Assembly: GCF_020216065.1 (NCBI RefSeq)
Contig: NZ_JAIWNA010000005.1
Span: forward strand, 316,472 to 380,471
From: Nocardia rosealba
GTDB taxonomy: Bacteria > Actinomycetota > Actinomycetes > Mycobacteriales > Mycobacteriaceae
Reading direction: 5' to 3'
Length of the DNA stretch: 64,000 nt
The notes beneath the pieces are model-generated. The model worked only from the letters and a program-made list of their open reading frames with translations, ran no database searches and had not been told where the DNA came from. This document shows, one piece after another, positions 53,571-62,724 of the stretch; the first letter of the stretch is position 1, and every line of letters starts with the position of its first letter. The translations under genes were made by a program, and so were the position numbers.

Positions 53571-55028
53571 TCAGGAACATCCACAGTTGCGCAGGGCACC
53601 CGCCACCGCGTCGAGCGCGGGTCTGCTGACCTCCGGCAGCCGGTCGTTGGACATGAGCGCGAAGGTCAGTACCCGCCCGTCCCGGTCGAGCACATATCCC
53701 ACCAACGCGCTTGCCACGCTCAGAGTTCCGGTCTTGGCCCGCACCCAGCCCGCGCCCTCGCGGTTCTGGGTGACGAAGCGCGGGGCCAGCGTCCCGGTTC
53801 CGCCCGCGACGGGCAGGTCGTCGAGCAGGGGCGCCAGAGCCGCTGCGCGTGGATCGTTTTCGGGCCTGGCCTGGGTACCGGCCGGCACCACGGCGGCGTC
53901 GCCGGTGGGCTTGGCGGCGGTGGCGACGATGGTGTCGAGCAGTCGCGGCGGCACCCGGTCGTCTACGGACAGGCCGCTGTTGTCGGCCAGGTGCAGGCCG
54001 CTCACGTCGAAGCCGGCGCTGGTGAGCGCGGCGGCGGTGGCGGCGGTGGCACCGGCGAAGGACGCCTCGCGTCCGGTGGCGACGGCGAGTTCGCGCCCGA
54101 TGGTCTCGGCGAGCACGTTGTCGGAATGGATCATCATGTCGTGCAAGCGGATTCGCAGCGGCGCCGACTCGACCTTCGCGATCTCCGCACCGTTGCTCGC
54201 GGCCTGGCCGACGCGCACGGCGGCCGGGTCGATGCCGAGTTCGGCGGCGAGGGCGCGGCCCGCGTCGAGTGCGGGGGTCGAGGTGCGCGGTGAGTAGTCG
54301 GCCGACGGGTCGAACCGCCCGCCGTCGAGCATCACCGGTTCGATGGGGGTGATCGAGCCCTCGGGGATGTCGATCGGGTCCCAGCCGGCCGCCATGGTCG
54401 GACCGGTGTAGGCGGAGGTGTCGACGACGATCGCGCTCGCCTGCTTGCCCGCCGCCTTGATCTGTGCGGCGAGGTCGGCGATGCGCGGACCGTCGGTGTA
54501 GTAGCCGCCGTCGGCGCGGGTGGTGAGCGTCGGATCGCCGGCGCCGACGAGCACCAGCTCCCCCGGCGCTCCGGCGACGACGCGGGTGGCGACCCGCTGA
54601 TCGTCGGGCAGGGTGAGCAGCGCGGCCGCGACCAGCATGATCTTGGCCGTGGACGACGGGATCATCGCCTTGGTCGGCTCCTGGCTCCAGAGCACAGTTC
54701 CGCTGGTCGGATCGGTGACCTGGCCCGCGAACGCGCCGAGATCGGGGCTGCTGGTCACCTGCGCGAGCGCGGCGGCGATCCCGGCGACCGTCGGCGCGGG
54801 TGCGTCCGATCTGGCCGGGGCGATGGCGGTGGTCGGGGTGGCGGCAGACGGCGCGTCGGCGACGGTGAGCCCGCCGTGCCGGAATTCCGGCGTCCACGGC
54901 CGGGCGATCACCGCGAAGCCGCCGCCGATCAGCAGCAGGGCGACCACCACCGCTGACAGCCAGATCCACCCCGACCGGCGACGTCGCGGCTCCTGCCATC
55001 CGGGATTCTGTTCGCTTGGACCGATCAC
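53571..55028 (-). CDS. dacB: D-alanyl-D-alanine carboxypeptidase/endopeptidase (PBP4 class)
   Basis: This 485-residue class C penicillin-binding protein trims or cleaves peptidoglycan peptides. A cytoplasmic Arg-rich start and one membrane anchor (about 21-43) precede the catalytic domain. The SxxK motif is S126-T-A-K129, the SDN motif is in HSDNVLAE, and KTG in RAKTGTL. A Pro/Ala linker (58-80) follows the anchor. GTG 55028 with GAGGAG upstream is chosen. The final NCGCS has two cysteines. Match: Rv3627c. Confidence 0.94.
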   Translation of the reverse strand: MIGPSEQNPGWQEPRRRRSGWIWLSAVVVALLLIGGGFAVIARPWTPEFRHGGLTVADAPSAATPTTAIAPARSDAPAPTVAGIAAALAQVTSSPDLGAFAGQVTDPTSGTVLWSQEPTKAMIPSSTAKIMLVAAALLTLPDDQRVATRVVAGAPGELVLVGAGDPTLTTRADGGYYTDGPRIADLAAQIKAAGKQASAIVVDTSAYTGPTMAAGWDPIDIPEGSITPIEPVMLDGGRFDPSADYSPRTSTPALDAGRALAAELGIDPAAVRVGQAASNGAEIAKVESAPLRIRLHDMMIHSDNVLAETIGRELAVATGREASFAGATAATAAALTSAGFDVSGLHLADNSGLSVDDRVPPRLLDTIVATAAKPTGDAAVVPAGTQARPENDPRAAALAPLLDDLPVAGGTGTLAPRFVTQNREGAGWVRAKTGTLSVASALVGYVLDRDGRVLTFALMSNDRLPEVSRPALDAVAGALRNCGCS

Positions 55029-55185
55029 GACCGTCGTTTCTCCTCTAGCCCGCCCGACGCCCGGCCGCGCTGAGCCGCCTGCCGCACCGGTGTTCCAGCA
55101 CACCACACTATCCTCGTTGCGCAACGGTTCCCCAGAACGATCTGGCGATTCGGCACACAAGCACTCGAACGAACAAGGAGATGGC

Positions 55186-55674
55186 GTGGAGTTCGACGTC
55201 ACCATCGAGATTCCCAAGGGTTCTCGGAACAAGTACGAGGTCGATCACGAGAGCGGCCGGGTGAAGCTCGACCGGTACCTGTACACCTCCATGGCCTACC
55301 CGGCCGACTACGGCTTCATCGAGAACACCCTCGGTGAGGACGGCGATCCGCTGGACGCGCTGGTGCTGCTGCCGGAATCGGTGTTCCCCGGAGTCATCGT
55401 CGAGGCCCGCCCCGTCGCGGTGTACCGGATGACCGACGAGGCCGGTGGCGACGACAAGATCCTGTGTGTGCCCGCGGGCGACCCGCGCTGGGATTACATC
55501 CAGGACATCACCGACGTCCCGGACTTCGAGCTGGCCGCGATCAAGCACTTCTTCGAGCGCTACAAGGATCTCGAGCCCGGCAAGTTCGTGAAGGGTTCGG
55601 AGTGGCTCGACCGCGCCGAGGCCGTCAAGATCATCGACGAGGCCTTCGCCCGGCTGAAGGAATCCGGCCACTGA
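55186..55674 (+). CDS. ppa: Inorganic pyrophosphatase
   Basis: This 162-residue family I pyrophosphatase hydrolyses PPi to drive biosynthesis. The active-site signature DGDPLDALVL (three Asp for Mg2+) lies at 52-61, KYEVDHESGRVKLDR near the N-terminus, and YKDLEPGKFVKG near 126-137. Length equals that of the M. tuberculosis enzyme. The start is GTG with AAGGAG five bases before it. It is divergent from dacB and followed by a strong terminator. Confidence 0.98.
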   Translation: MEFDVTIEIPKGSRNKYEVDHESGRVKLDRYLYTSMAYPADYGFIENTLGEDGDPLDALVLLPESVFPGVIVEARPVAVYRMTDEAGGDDKILCVPAGDPRWDYIQDITDVPDFELAAIKHFFERYKDLEPGKFVKGSEWLDRAEAVKIIDEAFARLKESGH

Positions 55675-55687
55675 GCCGATAGACGCC

Positions 55688-55729
55688 GAAAAGCGGGAAG
55701 TCCGAAGGGGATTGGACTTCCCGCTTTTC
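55688..55729. terminator. Bidirectional terminator after ppa
   Basis: Sixteen-base arms at 55688-55703 (GAAAAGCGGGAAGTCC) and 55714-55729 pair perfectly around a ten-base loop; A and T runs at both ends let it work for ppa and for the convergent small secreted-protein gene. Confidence 0.95.
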
Positions 55730-55742
55730 TGTTCCTGGTGGA

Positions 55743-55973
55743 TCAGTACCAGATGTAGAGGTCCCAGCCCTCCCAGGTCTCGACGCACTGCCAGTAGTAG
55801 CCGCCGGTGTAGGACGACTCGCCGTCGGCGCGGCACTGGTAGAGCTCGTAGTAGGTGCCGTAGTACGTGCCCTCCGGCGCGGCCGCTGCGGCGGTGCCCG
55901 CGGTGACCGTCGACACCCCGGCGACGGTAGCCAGGGCCAGCAGTGCGGCGGCGATGGTGGTCTTGATGCGCAT
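55743..55973 (-). CDS. Small secreted aromatic-rich protein
   Basis: This 76-residue precursor has a clear signal peptide (KTTIAAALLALATVAGVSTVTAGTAAAAA region, cleavage near 32), leaving about 44 residues. The mature part is very rich in Tyr, Trp and Gly, with two cysteines (QCRADG and WQCVET) that probably form one disulfide. No family was recognised. It may be an envelope or secreted peptide. It stands between ppa and the efflux pump gene, with its own promoter region at 55974-56060. Confidence 0.75.
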   Translation of the reverse strand: MRIKTTIAAALLALATVAGVSTVTAGTAAAAAPEGTYYGTYYELYQCRADGESSYTGGYYWQCVETWEGWDLYIWY

Positions 55974-56063
55974 GTCGTTCTCCTGATGTTCGTTGCGACA
56001 TCAGGAACGTTATGGCTGTTCGACCGCCGAAACAGCCACCCCTAGGGGGCCTTTCGGGCCCAC

Positions 56064-57794
56064 CTAGGTCGCTTCACCTTTCCCACCCTTCAACGACTGC
56101 GCGGCGGTGTCGGTCAGGGCGCCGATGCCCTCCGCGGCTTTCGCGTCGCCCGCCGCCTGCAGGCCACCCGACATTCGCAGCGGCACTTCCTTCCAGAACA
56201 GCACGAGCAGCAGTGCCAGCAGCGCGACACCGGTGGCGAACAGGAACACCGTCGACATGGAGTCGGCGAAGCCCACCTGGAACGGTTCGGCCAGCTGCGG
56301 GTCGAGCTGCTGGATGATCGAGCTGTCCTGCAAGACCTTTCCGGCCGCCGAGGTGTCCTGGGCCAGCAGACCCTGCGACAGCGCGGCGTCGGCCGGGTTG
56401 CTGCTGCGGGCGCCCTCGACCACGGCCTGCTGGTAGGCCGGATCGGTCGCCGCCTGCCGCAGTTCGTCGGTGATGTTCGGGGTGAGCAGGGTGAACAGGA
56501 CCGAGAGGAACACCGCGGCACCGAGGGTGCCACCGATCTGCCGGAAGAACGTGGCCGCGGCGGTGGACACACCCATGTCCTTGGGCGGCAACGCGTTCTG
56601 CAGGGCGAGGGTGAGCGGCTGCATCAGATTGCCGAGGCCGAAACCGGCGACCGCCATGAAGATCATCGCCAGCCACAGCGGGCTGTGCGCGTCGAGCAGG
56701 TGCAGCAGGAACAGGCCGAGAGTGAGCGTGGCCGCACCGATCAGCGGAAAGGCGCGGTAGCGCCCGGTTTTGGAGATCAACCGGCCCGAGAGGATGGACC
56801 CGAGCATCAGCCCGAGCACCATCGGCAGCATCTGCAGACCCGCCTCGGTCGGCCCCGCACCGCGCACCACCTGCAGGTATTGCGGCAGCAGCAGCATCCC
56901 GCCGAACATCGCCGCACCGACGACGAACGAGATGACCACCCCGAGGGTGAAGGTGACATTGTCGAAGATGCGCAACGGGATCAGCGCCGCGTCACCCATG
57001 TACTTCTCGATCGCGACGAACCCGATCAGCCCGAGCGCGCCGATCACGTAGCAGACCACCGAACCGGTACTGCCCCAGCCCCACTCGCGCCCCTGTTCGG
57101 CCACGATCAGCAGCGGGACCAAGCCGACCGCCAGCACGAGCGCACCCGCGAAGTCGATGCGGTGCGTGGCGTGCGGCTTGCGCGGCAGGTGCAGCACCCG
57201 CGTCACGACGACCAGTGCGAGCAGGCCGAGCGGCACGTTCACCAGGAAAACCCAGCGCCAGCCGGTGATGCCGAGAATGCTGTCCTGCCCGGCCAGCAGG
57301 CCGCCGAGCACCGGGCCGAGCACACTCGAAATACCGAACACGGCAAGGAAATAGCCCTGGTAGCGGGCGCGTTCACGCGGTCCGATGATGTCGCCCATGA
57401 TGGCGAGCGCCAGCGACATCAGGCCGCCCGCGCCGAGGCCCTGGAAGGCGCGGAACGCGGCGAGCTGATACATCGATTGCGCCAGCGTGCACAGCAGCGA
57501 ACCGATGATGAACAGCCCGATCGCGGTGAGGAAGAACGGCTTTCGGCCGAACATGTCCGAGAGCTTGCCGTAGAGCGGGGTGCTGATCGTCGCGGTGATG
57601 AGGTAGGCCGTTGTCGCCCAGGCCTGCAGCGAGTAGCCGTGCAGGTCGTCGGCGATGGTGCGGATGGAGGTCGACACGATCGTCTGATCGAGCGAAGCCA
57701 GCAGCATGCCGAGCATCAACCCGGACAGGATGGTCAGAATCTGGCGATGGGTGAAACCGGCGGGCGATTCCTCCAAGGCCACGGTCGTCGTCAC
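56064..57794 (-). CDS. MFS drug exporter, DHA2 (EmrB/QacA) family
   Basis: This 576-residue 14-helix proton antiporter has motif A GKLSDMFGRKP after helix 2, LASLDQTIVSTSIRTIADDL in helix 1 (DHA2 hallmark), and GPVLGGLLAG as motif C. A large extracytoplasmic loop lies before the last helix (about 455-515). A cytoplasmic tail of about 30 residues ends it. Its GTG overlaps the MarR stop (GTGA), so the regulator and pump are one operon. Confidence 0.94.
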   Translation of the reverse strand: MTTTVALEESPAGFTHRQILTILSGLMLGMLLASLDQTIVSTSIRTIADDLHGYSLQAWATTAYLITATISTPLYGKLSDMFGRKPFFLTAIGLFIIGSLLCTLAQSMYQLAAFRAFQGLGAGGLMSLALAIMGDIIGPRERARYQGYFLAVFGISSVLGPVLGGLLAGQDSILGITGWRWVFLVNVPLGLLALVVVTRVLHLPRKPHATHRIDFAGALVLAVGLVPLLIVAEQGREWGWGSTGSVVCYVIGALGLIGFVAIEKYMGDAALIPLRIFDNVTFTLGVVISFVVGAAMFGGMLLLPQYLQVVRGAGPTEAGLQMLPMVLGLMLGSILSGRLISKTGRYRAFPLIGAATLTLGLFLLHLLDAHSPLWLAMIFMAVAGFGLGNLMQPLTLALQNALPPKDMGVSTAAATFFRQIGGTLGAAVFLSVLFTLLTPNITDELRQAATDPAYQQAVVEGARSSNPADAALSQGLLAQDTSAAGKVLQDSSIIQQLDPQLAEPFQVGFADSMSTVFLFATGVALLALLLVLFWKEVPLRMSGGLQAAGDAKAAEGIGALTDTAAQSLKGGKGEAT

Positions 57795-58270
57795 GAGTCG
57801 TTCTCCGATGGGTTGAGCGTGAGGAGCAGGGGCCGGGCCCGGTCGTAGTCCTCCACGAAGCGGGTGAGCAGGGCGGCGAAACGCTCGCGGTCGGGTTCGG
57901 GCCAGTCCTGGGTGACGATGGTGATGGATTCGCGACGCCGCTCCCGGATCCGGTCGGCGGTCTCGCGGCCGTAGTCGGTGGCAGCCAGCACGGTGGCGCG
58001 GCCGTCGTCGGGGTCGGCCATGCGGACCACGAGCCCGCGTTCCACCAGCTGCGCCACCTGCCTGCTCACCGTCGAGGCATCCGAATTCACCGCCTCGGCC
58101 AGCGCGCCCGAGCGCATCGGCCCGTCGCAGACCAGCCGGAACAGCACAACGAAGCCCGCCGGTTCGATGCCCGAGCGGTCCTTCATCTGGGCGAGGGCGC
58201 GGTCGCGCAGCCGGTGCAGGCGCACGAGTTGGACGGCGATCGTGTCGATCGCCGGGTCGTACTCCGTCAC
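57791..58270 (-). CDS. MarR-family transcriptional regulator
   Basis: This 159-residue winged-helix regulator has the recognition region MRSGALAEAVNSDASTVSRQVAQLVERGLV (about 52-81) and the wing DPDDGRATVLAAT. It lies first in an operon with the DHA2 pump and probably represses it. A 34-base palindrome directly upstream (58284-58317) is the likely operator. GTG start. Confidence 0.93.
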   Translation of the reverse strand: MTEYDPAIDTIAVQLVRLHRLRDRALAQMKDRSGIEPAGFVVLFRLVCDGPMRSGALAEAVNSDASTVSRQVAQLVERGLVVRMADPDDGRATVLAATDYGRETADRIRERRRESITIVTQDWPEPDRERFAALLTRFVEDYDRARPLLLTLNPSENDS

Positions 58271-58283
58271 CGCATCACCCTTT

Positions 58284-58317
58284 ACTTGTATCAGTCAACT
58301 AGTTGTGTAATGCAAGT
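58284..58317. promoter_or_regulatory. Palindromic MarR operator candidate
   Basis: The two 17-base halves meet at 58300/58301. The core CAACTAGTTG is perfectly symmetric, and the ends ACTTG / CAAGT match as well, with a few mismatches between. It starts 14 bases upstream of the regulator's GTG and can block the operon promoter. Confidence 0.78.
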
Positions 58318-58359
58318 ATGTGGGCAGACCGGCTGCCGGGGCAACCGTTTAAGCTGGCT

Positions 58360-59181
58360 TTACTCGCCCTTGAACTGCGGGGCGCGCTTCTGGAAGACCG
58401 CCGTCATCGCCTCGGTGAGGTCGTGCGAGGGCAGGAACGCCGCGTTCCACGCCGAGACGTAGCGCAGACCGTCGGCCACGCCCGGGGCGGTGCGGTGCTC
58501 GAGCACATCCTTGATGCCCTGCACCACCAGCGGCGGATTGTCGGCGATCTCGCGCGCCATCGCGTGCGCCGCCGCGAGCACCGCTTCCTGATCGGCGAAC
58601 ACCTCGTTCACCAGACCGATCCGCTCGGCCCGGGCCGCGTCGATATCCTTTGCGGTGTAAGCCAATTCGCGCAGGTGGCCCTCACCGATGATGCCCGGCA
58701 GACGCTGCAGCGAACCGATATCGGCCACGATCGCCACCTTCGCCTCACGCAGGCTGAACTTGGCGTCGGCGCTGGCCAGGCGGATGTCGGCGGCCGCGAT
58801 CAGGTCGAGCCCGCCACCGATGCACCAGCCCGACACCGCCGCGATCACCGGCTTCACGCAGGTGGCCACCGAGGTGACGGAGTCCTGCATGCGCCGGACC
58901 TCCTTGAGGAACTCGGTGCGCTGGGCCGCCTTGGCGCCGTCGGCCAGCACCGGGCCGAGCGTGCCACCCATCGCGGCCAGGTCGAGGCCGTAGGAGAAAT
59001 GCTTGCCCGACCCGGTGAGCACCACGGCGCGCACCTGCGGATCGGCGTCCAGCTCGGCGAAGATCTCCGGCAGTTCGCGCCAGAAATCCGGTCCCATCGC
59101 ATTGCCCTTGCCGGGCCCGGTCAGGGTGACCTGGGCGATATTGTCGGCGATCTCGACGGCGAAGGCCTTCCATTCACTCAT
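58360..59181 (-). CDS. Crotonase family, delta3,5-delta2,4-dienoyl-CoA isomerase-like
   Basis: This 273-residue enoyl-CoA hydratase/isomerase fold protein has the CoA/oxyanion loops GKHFSYGLDLAAM and SGWCIGGGLDL. Residues E146 and D154 (in IVADIGSLQRLP) have the same spacing as the catalytic Glu196/Asp204 of mammalian dienoyl-CoA isomerase, and ADxGxLQRLP is that subfamily's signature. It would act in oxidation of odd-position unsaturated fatty acids. ATG 59181. Confidence 0.87.
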   Translation of the reverse strand: MSEWKAFAVEIADNIAQVTLTGPGKGNAMGPDFWRELPEIFAELDADPQVRAVVLTGSGKHFSYGLDLAAMGGTLGPVLADGAKAAQRTEFLKEVRRMQDSVTSVATCVKPVIAAVSGWCIGGGLDLIAAADIRLASADAKFSLREAKVAIVADIGSLQRLPGIIGEGHLRELAYTAKDIDAARAERIGLVNEVFADQEAVLAAAHAMAREIADNPPLVVQGIKDVLEHRTAPGVADGLRYVSAWNAAFLPSHDLTEAMTAVFQKRAPQFKGE

Positions 59182-59300
59182 GCGCTGATTATGGCCTCAT
59201 CGGGTGCGCCCACCCCGTCCGGCGTCCGGAGCGAATTCGCGGCAACCCGAAAATCTCACTCTCCCGGCATAATTCGACCGACAGTCCTACTCTGGATGAC

Positions 59301-59777
59301 ATGCGCAGGTCGTCCTTGCCTATGGTCGCGTGCCGGGTGGCCGACACGCTCATCGCGCGCGGCCACCACGGCGTCATCGTCTCCCCCGACACGCCGACCA
59401 CCAGCGCCCTCGATGCCGCGCGCGCCTTCGGTGCCCACCCCAGCGCCATCACCACCGCGCAGCTGTTCCTCCTCGACAACGACCCGGTCCTGCTGCTGGT
59501 AGCCGCCCATCACCAGGTGGACCTGCACCGCACCGGCCCCCGCCTCGAAGGAAAGCTCACCCCCTGCCCCACCGCCCTCGCCGAGCGCGTCACCGGTCAG
59601 CCCATCACCGGCACCGCCCCCGTCGGCCACCCGACCAACCTGCCCACCTGGGTCGACACCGCCCTGTCCGCCCATCGCGAAATCTGGGCAGCGGGCGGCC
59701 ACCCCACCACCGTCTTCCGTACCAGCTACCGCGAACTCATCCGCATCACCGCGGGATTGCCGGTGGACATCGACTGA
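59301..59777 (+). CDS. YbaK/EbsC-family aminoacyl-tRNA deacylase-like protein
   Basis: This 158-residue protein has the YbaK/ProX fold pattern: AAHHQVDLHRTGPRLEGKLT in the middle (the lysine of the active cleft is probably in EGKLT) and the C-terminal GGHPTTVFRTSYRELIRITAG. Members remove mischarged amino acids from tRNA, e.g. Cys-tRNA-Pro. Substrate cannot be set from sequence. ATG 59301 is 120 bases from the divergent crotonase gene. Confidence 0.82.
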   Translation: MRRSSLPMVACRVADTLIARGHHGVIVSPDTPTTSALDAARAFGAHPSAITTAQLFLLDNDPVLLLVAAHHQVDLHRTGPRLEGKLTPCPTALAERVTGQPITGTAPVGHPTNLPTWVDTALSAHREIWAAGGHPTTVFRTSYRELIRITAGLPVDID

Positions 59778-59850
59778 AGGGTTTTCCTCGGCGTGAGCCT
59801 GTCCATAGGCGGGCTCGGATGGCGGGCGTAGTTTGGGGCCTGTGGGTGAT

Positions 59851-60393
59851 ATGCAACGAACTCCGGCCGACCTCGTCGTTCCCGACGACCTGAGTGGGAT
59901 CACCGCCGAGCAGTATCGGGCGTCGATGCGGCACTATCCGGCGGGCGTCACGGTGGTGACGATCGGCGCCGAGACCGGACCGGTGGGTTTCACCGCCACC
60001 TCGTTCGCGTCGCTGTCGCTGGAACCGCCGCTGGTGTCGTTCAATATCGCGCACACCTCGTCGAGCATCGCGGCCCTGCGCGCCGCCGACTCCGTGGTCA
60101 TCCATTTTCTCGGCGAGCACCAGCACCACCTGGCCCACCGCTTCTCCCGCTCCGCCGCCGACCGCTTCACCGACCGAGCCCTCTGGACCACCCTCGACAC
60201 CGGCGAACCGATCCTGCACGGCACCCCCATCTGGCTCCGCACCACCATCCACCAACTCATCGACCTGGGCGACCACACCCTCGCGGTAGGCCTGGTAACC
60301 CGAGTCCACGACGAATCAGCCGACTCCCCCTCCGCCGCCCCCCTGCTGTATTACAACGGCAGATACCACCGCCCCACCCCCCTCGACACCTGA
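59851..60393 (+). CDS. Flavin reductase-like FMN-binding protein
   Basis: This 180-residue protein of the flavin reductase domain family (DIM6/NTAB, split barrel) has YRASMRHYPAGVTVVTI near the start, then GFTATSFASLSLEPPLVSFNIA, the flavin-binding segment. It would provide reduced flavin to a monooxygenase; no partner is nearby. TTG 59833 and GTG 59842 are alternative starts in the same frame. Confidence 0.87.
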   Translation: MQRTPADLVVPDDLSGITAEQYRASMRHYPAGVTVVTIGAETGPVGFTATSFASLSLEPPLVSFNIAHTSSSIAALRAADSVVIHFLGEHQHHLAHRFSRSAADRFTDRALWTTLDTGEPILHGTPIWLRTTIHQLIDLGDHTLAVGLVTRVHDESADSPSAAPLLYYNGRYHRPTPLDT

Positions 60394-60406
60394 TCCGCTC
60401 CCCGCC

Positions 60407-60667
60407 ATGAGCGAGTTCCGCGTGACCGGCGTCTACCCCGTGAGCTTCCGGCCGACTCCGTTCGTAGTCGGCTATGCCAGCGGGAATTTCGATACGGGCG
60501 ATACCGTCGAACTCCGGCGAGCAGGCACTCCGATTGCTCGAGGGGTCCTACAGGGGATGCACATCCACCTCAGCCCTCGAGGCGAATACTCGTTCTTCTT
60601 CTCGGACAACATCTCCGAACACGTCCGCATCGACGATGTCATCCACACCATCGACACCACGGCTTAG
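60407..60667 (+). CDS. Small EF-Tu domain 2-like beta-barrel protein
   Basis: This 86-residue protein shows the alternating pattern of an elongation-factor domain 2 barrel: FRVTGVYPV, FVVGYASGNFDTGDTVELRRAGTPIARGVLQGMHIHL. It is a stand-alone domain without a GTPase. Function is unknown. It starts 13 bases after the flavin reductase stop and may be co-transcribed with it. Confidence 0.7.
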   Translation: MSEFRVTGVYPVSFRPTPFVVGYASGNFDTGDTVELRRAGTPIARGVLQGMHIHLSPRGEYSFFFSDNISEHVRIDDVIHTIDTTA

Positions 60668-60696
60668 CTGCTCGACGCGTAGCCGGTTCCGCGTTG

Positions 60697-61251
60697 TCAG
60701 CGCCGTTCGCAGGCCACGCCGTCGCCGTCTCGGTCCAGATGGCTGCCATAGCCGGGTTCACCGCGATGGAGCGGAGCAGCGCCGGCTCGTCGCGCGGCCT
60801 CGCAGCTGTCGTAGTAGACGTCGGCGGGCGACGGAAGCTCGGGTTCGGGCAAATCGACCGTAGGCGGCGGCACATACGGCGTAGTCGCCGGTGGGGGCGG
60901 GGCAACCGGCGTGATAACCGGCGGGGCCGAGGTGACCGTCGTTGTCGGTACCACCACCGTCGGACGCGCCACCGTCGTCGTCACCGTCGCGACCGGTGGC
61001 GGCGCAATCGGTGCCGCTGTCTCGACCGAGGTAGGGGGCAAGACGATCGAGGTGGTCGACGATGGGACGACGCGCGTCGTCGAGGTCGACACGATCTTGT
61101 CGGACTCCGATTCGCCGAACACAGCTCCGATCACCGAGAGCCCACACAATCCGAGAACACCGATTCCGACCACCCACGGCCATCGCCGCTTCTTGTCGCG
61201 CTGCCTCGGCGGACGAGCCCACGGATCGGGTGGCTGAATCGGTCGCGTCAT
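60697..61251 (-). CDS. Excalibur calcium-binding domain protein, membrane anchored
   Basis: This 184-residue protein has a short basic cytoplasmic end, one helix (about 24-45: WPWVVGIGVLGLCGLSVIGAV), and a Pro/Thr/Val-rich extracellular stalk (about 55-140). The C-terminal Excalibur domain reads YYDSCEAARRAGAAPL ... LDRDGDGVACE, with the calcium loop D-x-D-x-D-G and two cysteines. Such domains occur on cell-surface nucleases and wall proteins. ATG 61251 follows AAGGGGA. Confidence 0.88.
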   Translation of the reverse strand: MTRPIQPPDPWARPPRQRDKKRRWPWVVGIGVLGLCGLSVIGAVFGESESDKIVSTSTTRVVPSSTTSIVLPPTSVETAAPIAPPPVATVTTTVARPTVVVPTTTVTSAPPVITPVAPPPPATTPYVPPPTVDLPEPELPSPADVYYDSCEAARRAGAAPLHRGEPGYGSHLDRDGDGVACERR

Positions 61252-61370
61252 TATTTCCCCTTAGAAGTACCTGGTAGGTCGGGGGCTTCATCGCGACCGA
61301 TTCGGGGCTCGTTACCCAATTCGGTGACACGCCAAACGCATTGGTCGAACTTTGCTTCCCGATCAGCCGA

Positions 61371-62684
61371 TCAGCCGATGAGGCAAGGGGTAGCGCCGGT
61401 GGGGTCGGGGGTGAGGGGGCGGGTTTCGGGGGTGGGGTTCCAGTGGCCGTTGGTGGGGGCGTAAGTCCAGGTGGGGCCGGTGGTTACCAGGGTGGTGAGG
61501 GCGGTGATCAGGCGGTCGATGTCGGCGGGGGTGGTGCCGAGGCCGATGCTGGCGCGGAGGGCGGCGTCGAGGCCGAGACTCGTCAGGAGCGGATGGGCGC
61601 AGAAACGGCCGTCGCGCAGGCCGATGGCGTGTTCGGCGGAGAGGTAGGCGGCGACGTGGCCGGGGGTGTAGCCGTCGACGGTGAAGGCGACGATGCCGAC
61701 GGAGTCGGGGCTGTCGGACCAGATGCGGACGGGTCGCACACCGGGGATCGCGGCGAGGCCGTCGCGCAGCCGGTCGGCCAGGGTGCGTTCGTGAGTGACC
61801 AGTTCCTCGGGGTCGAGGGCGGCGAGCGCGTCACAGGCGGCGGCGATGGCGGCCGCGCCGAGGACATTGGGTGAGCCGGCTTCGTGGCGTTGCGGCGCCG
61901 GCGCCCACTCCGCTTCCGCCACACCGACATTGCGCACCGCGCCACCACCGGCCAGGTACGGCTCGGCCGCGTCGAGCCAGTCGCGCCTGCCGACGAGCAC
62001 CCCGGATCCGAACGGCGCGTACAGCTTGTGCCCGGAGAAGGCCAGGTAGTCGATGCCGCTCTCGCGCAAGGAGATCCGCCGGTGCGGCGCCAGCTGGGCG
62101 GCGTCGACGAGGATCCGGGCACCACACAGATGCGCGATATGGGCCAGGCCCTCCAGCGGCAGCACCTCACCGGTCACATTCGACGCGCCGGTGACGGCGA
62201 GCAGAGCCGCCGGCCTGCTGCACAATTCGGCGACGATCCGCTGAATGGTCTCCTCGAGCGTCGCGGCGGCCCGGACAACCCTTCGCCCGTTGCGCGTCCA
62301 CGGCAGGAAGTTGGCGTGGTGTTCGATATCGAGCACCACCGTCTCCCCCGGCACGCATCCGGCCAGCAGGTTCAGCGAGTCGGTGGTGTTGCGGGTGAAC
62401 ACCACGACCTGGTCGTCGGCGGCGTCGAGGAACCGGGCGACCGAGCCGCGCGAGGCCTCATAGCACTCGGTGGAGATCCGCGAGGCGTACCCGGCGCCGC
62501 GGTGCACGCTGGCGTAGTACGGCAGCAGTTGCGAAATCCGGTCGGTGACCTGGCGCAATGCGGGTGCGCTCGCCGCGTAGTCGAAGTTGGCGTAGGTGTT
62601 CGTTCCGCCCTGGACGAGCGGAACGCGCAGGTCGGCACCGGAAACGGCGGCGAGGGCACAGGTGGGGTCGATAACAGCGGTCAT
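61371..62684 (-). CDS. Class V aminotransferase, SufS/cysteine desulfurase-like
   Basis: This 437-residue PLP enzyme has HHANFLPW, VDAAQLAPHRRI and the Schiff-base Lys220 in FSGHKLYAPFGSGVL. C362 in GRFCAHPLL matches the position of the SufS catalytic cysteine (HCAxPL). It stands apart from any suf operon, so a role in sulfur transfer or selenocysteine/cysteine breakdown is possible. A SAM-IV riboswitch in its leader implies control by methionine/SAM status. The C-terminus ends in a Thr/Pro-rich stretch. Confidence 0.87.
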   Translation of the reverse strand: MTAVIDPTCALAAVSGADLRVPLVQGGTNTYANFDYAASAPALRQVTDRISQLLPYYASVHRGAGYASRISTECYEASRGSVARFLDAADDQVVVFTRNTTDSLNLLAGCVPGETVVLDIEHHANFLPWTRNGRRVVRAAATLEETIQRIVAELCSRPAALLAVTGASNVTGEVLPLEGLAHIAHLCGARILVDAAQLAPHRRISLRESGIDYLAFSGHKLYAPFGSGVLVGRRDWLDAAEPYLAGGGAVRNVGVAEAEWAPAPQRHEAGSPNVLGAAAIAAACDALAALDPEELVTHERTLADRLRDGLAAIPGVRPVRIWSDSPDSVGIVAFTVDGYTPGHVAAYLSAEHAIGLRDGRFCAHPLLTSLGLDAALRASIGLGTTPADIDRLITALTTLVTTGPTWTYAPTNGHWNPTPETRPLTPDPTGATPCLIG

Positions 62685-62724
62685 GACGAATATCCCGTCG
62701 GCTCAGGGACTCACCACGTAGAGA

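Noticed and set aside
52308..54293. A 661-codon plus-strand frame opposite tilS, the metalloprotease and dacB
   Set aside because: It spans three well-supported minus-strand genes and has no domain of its own.
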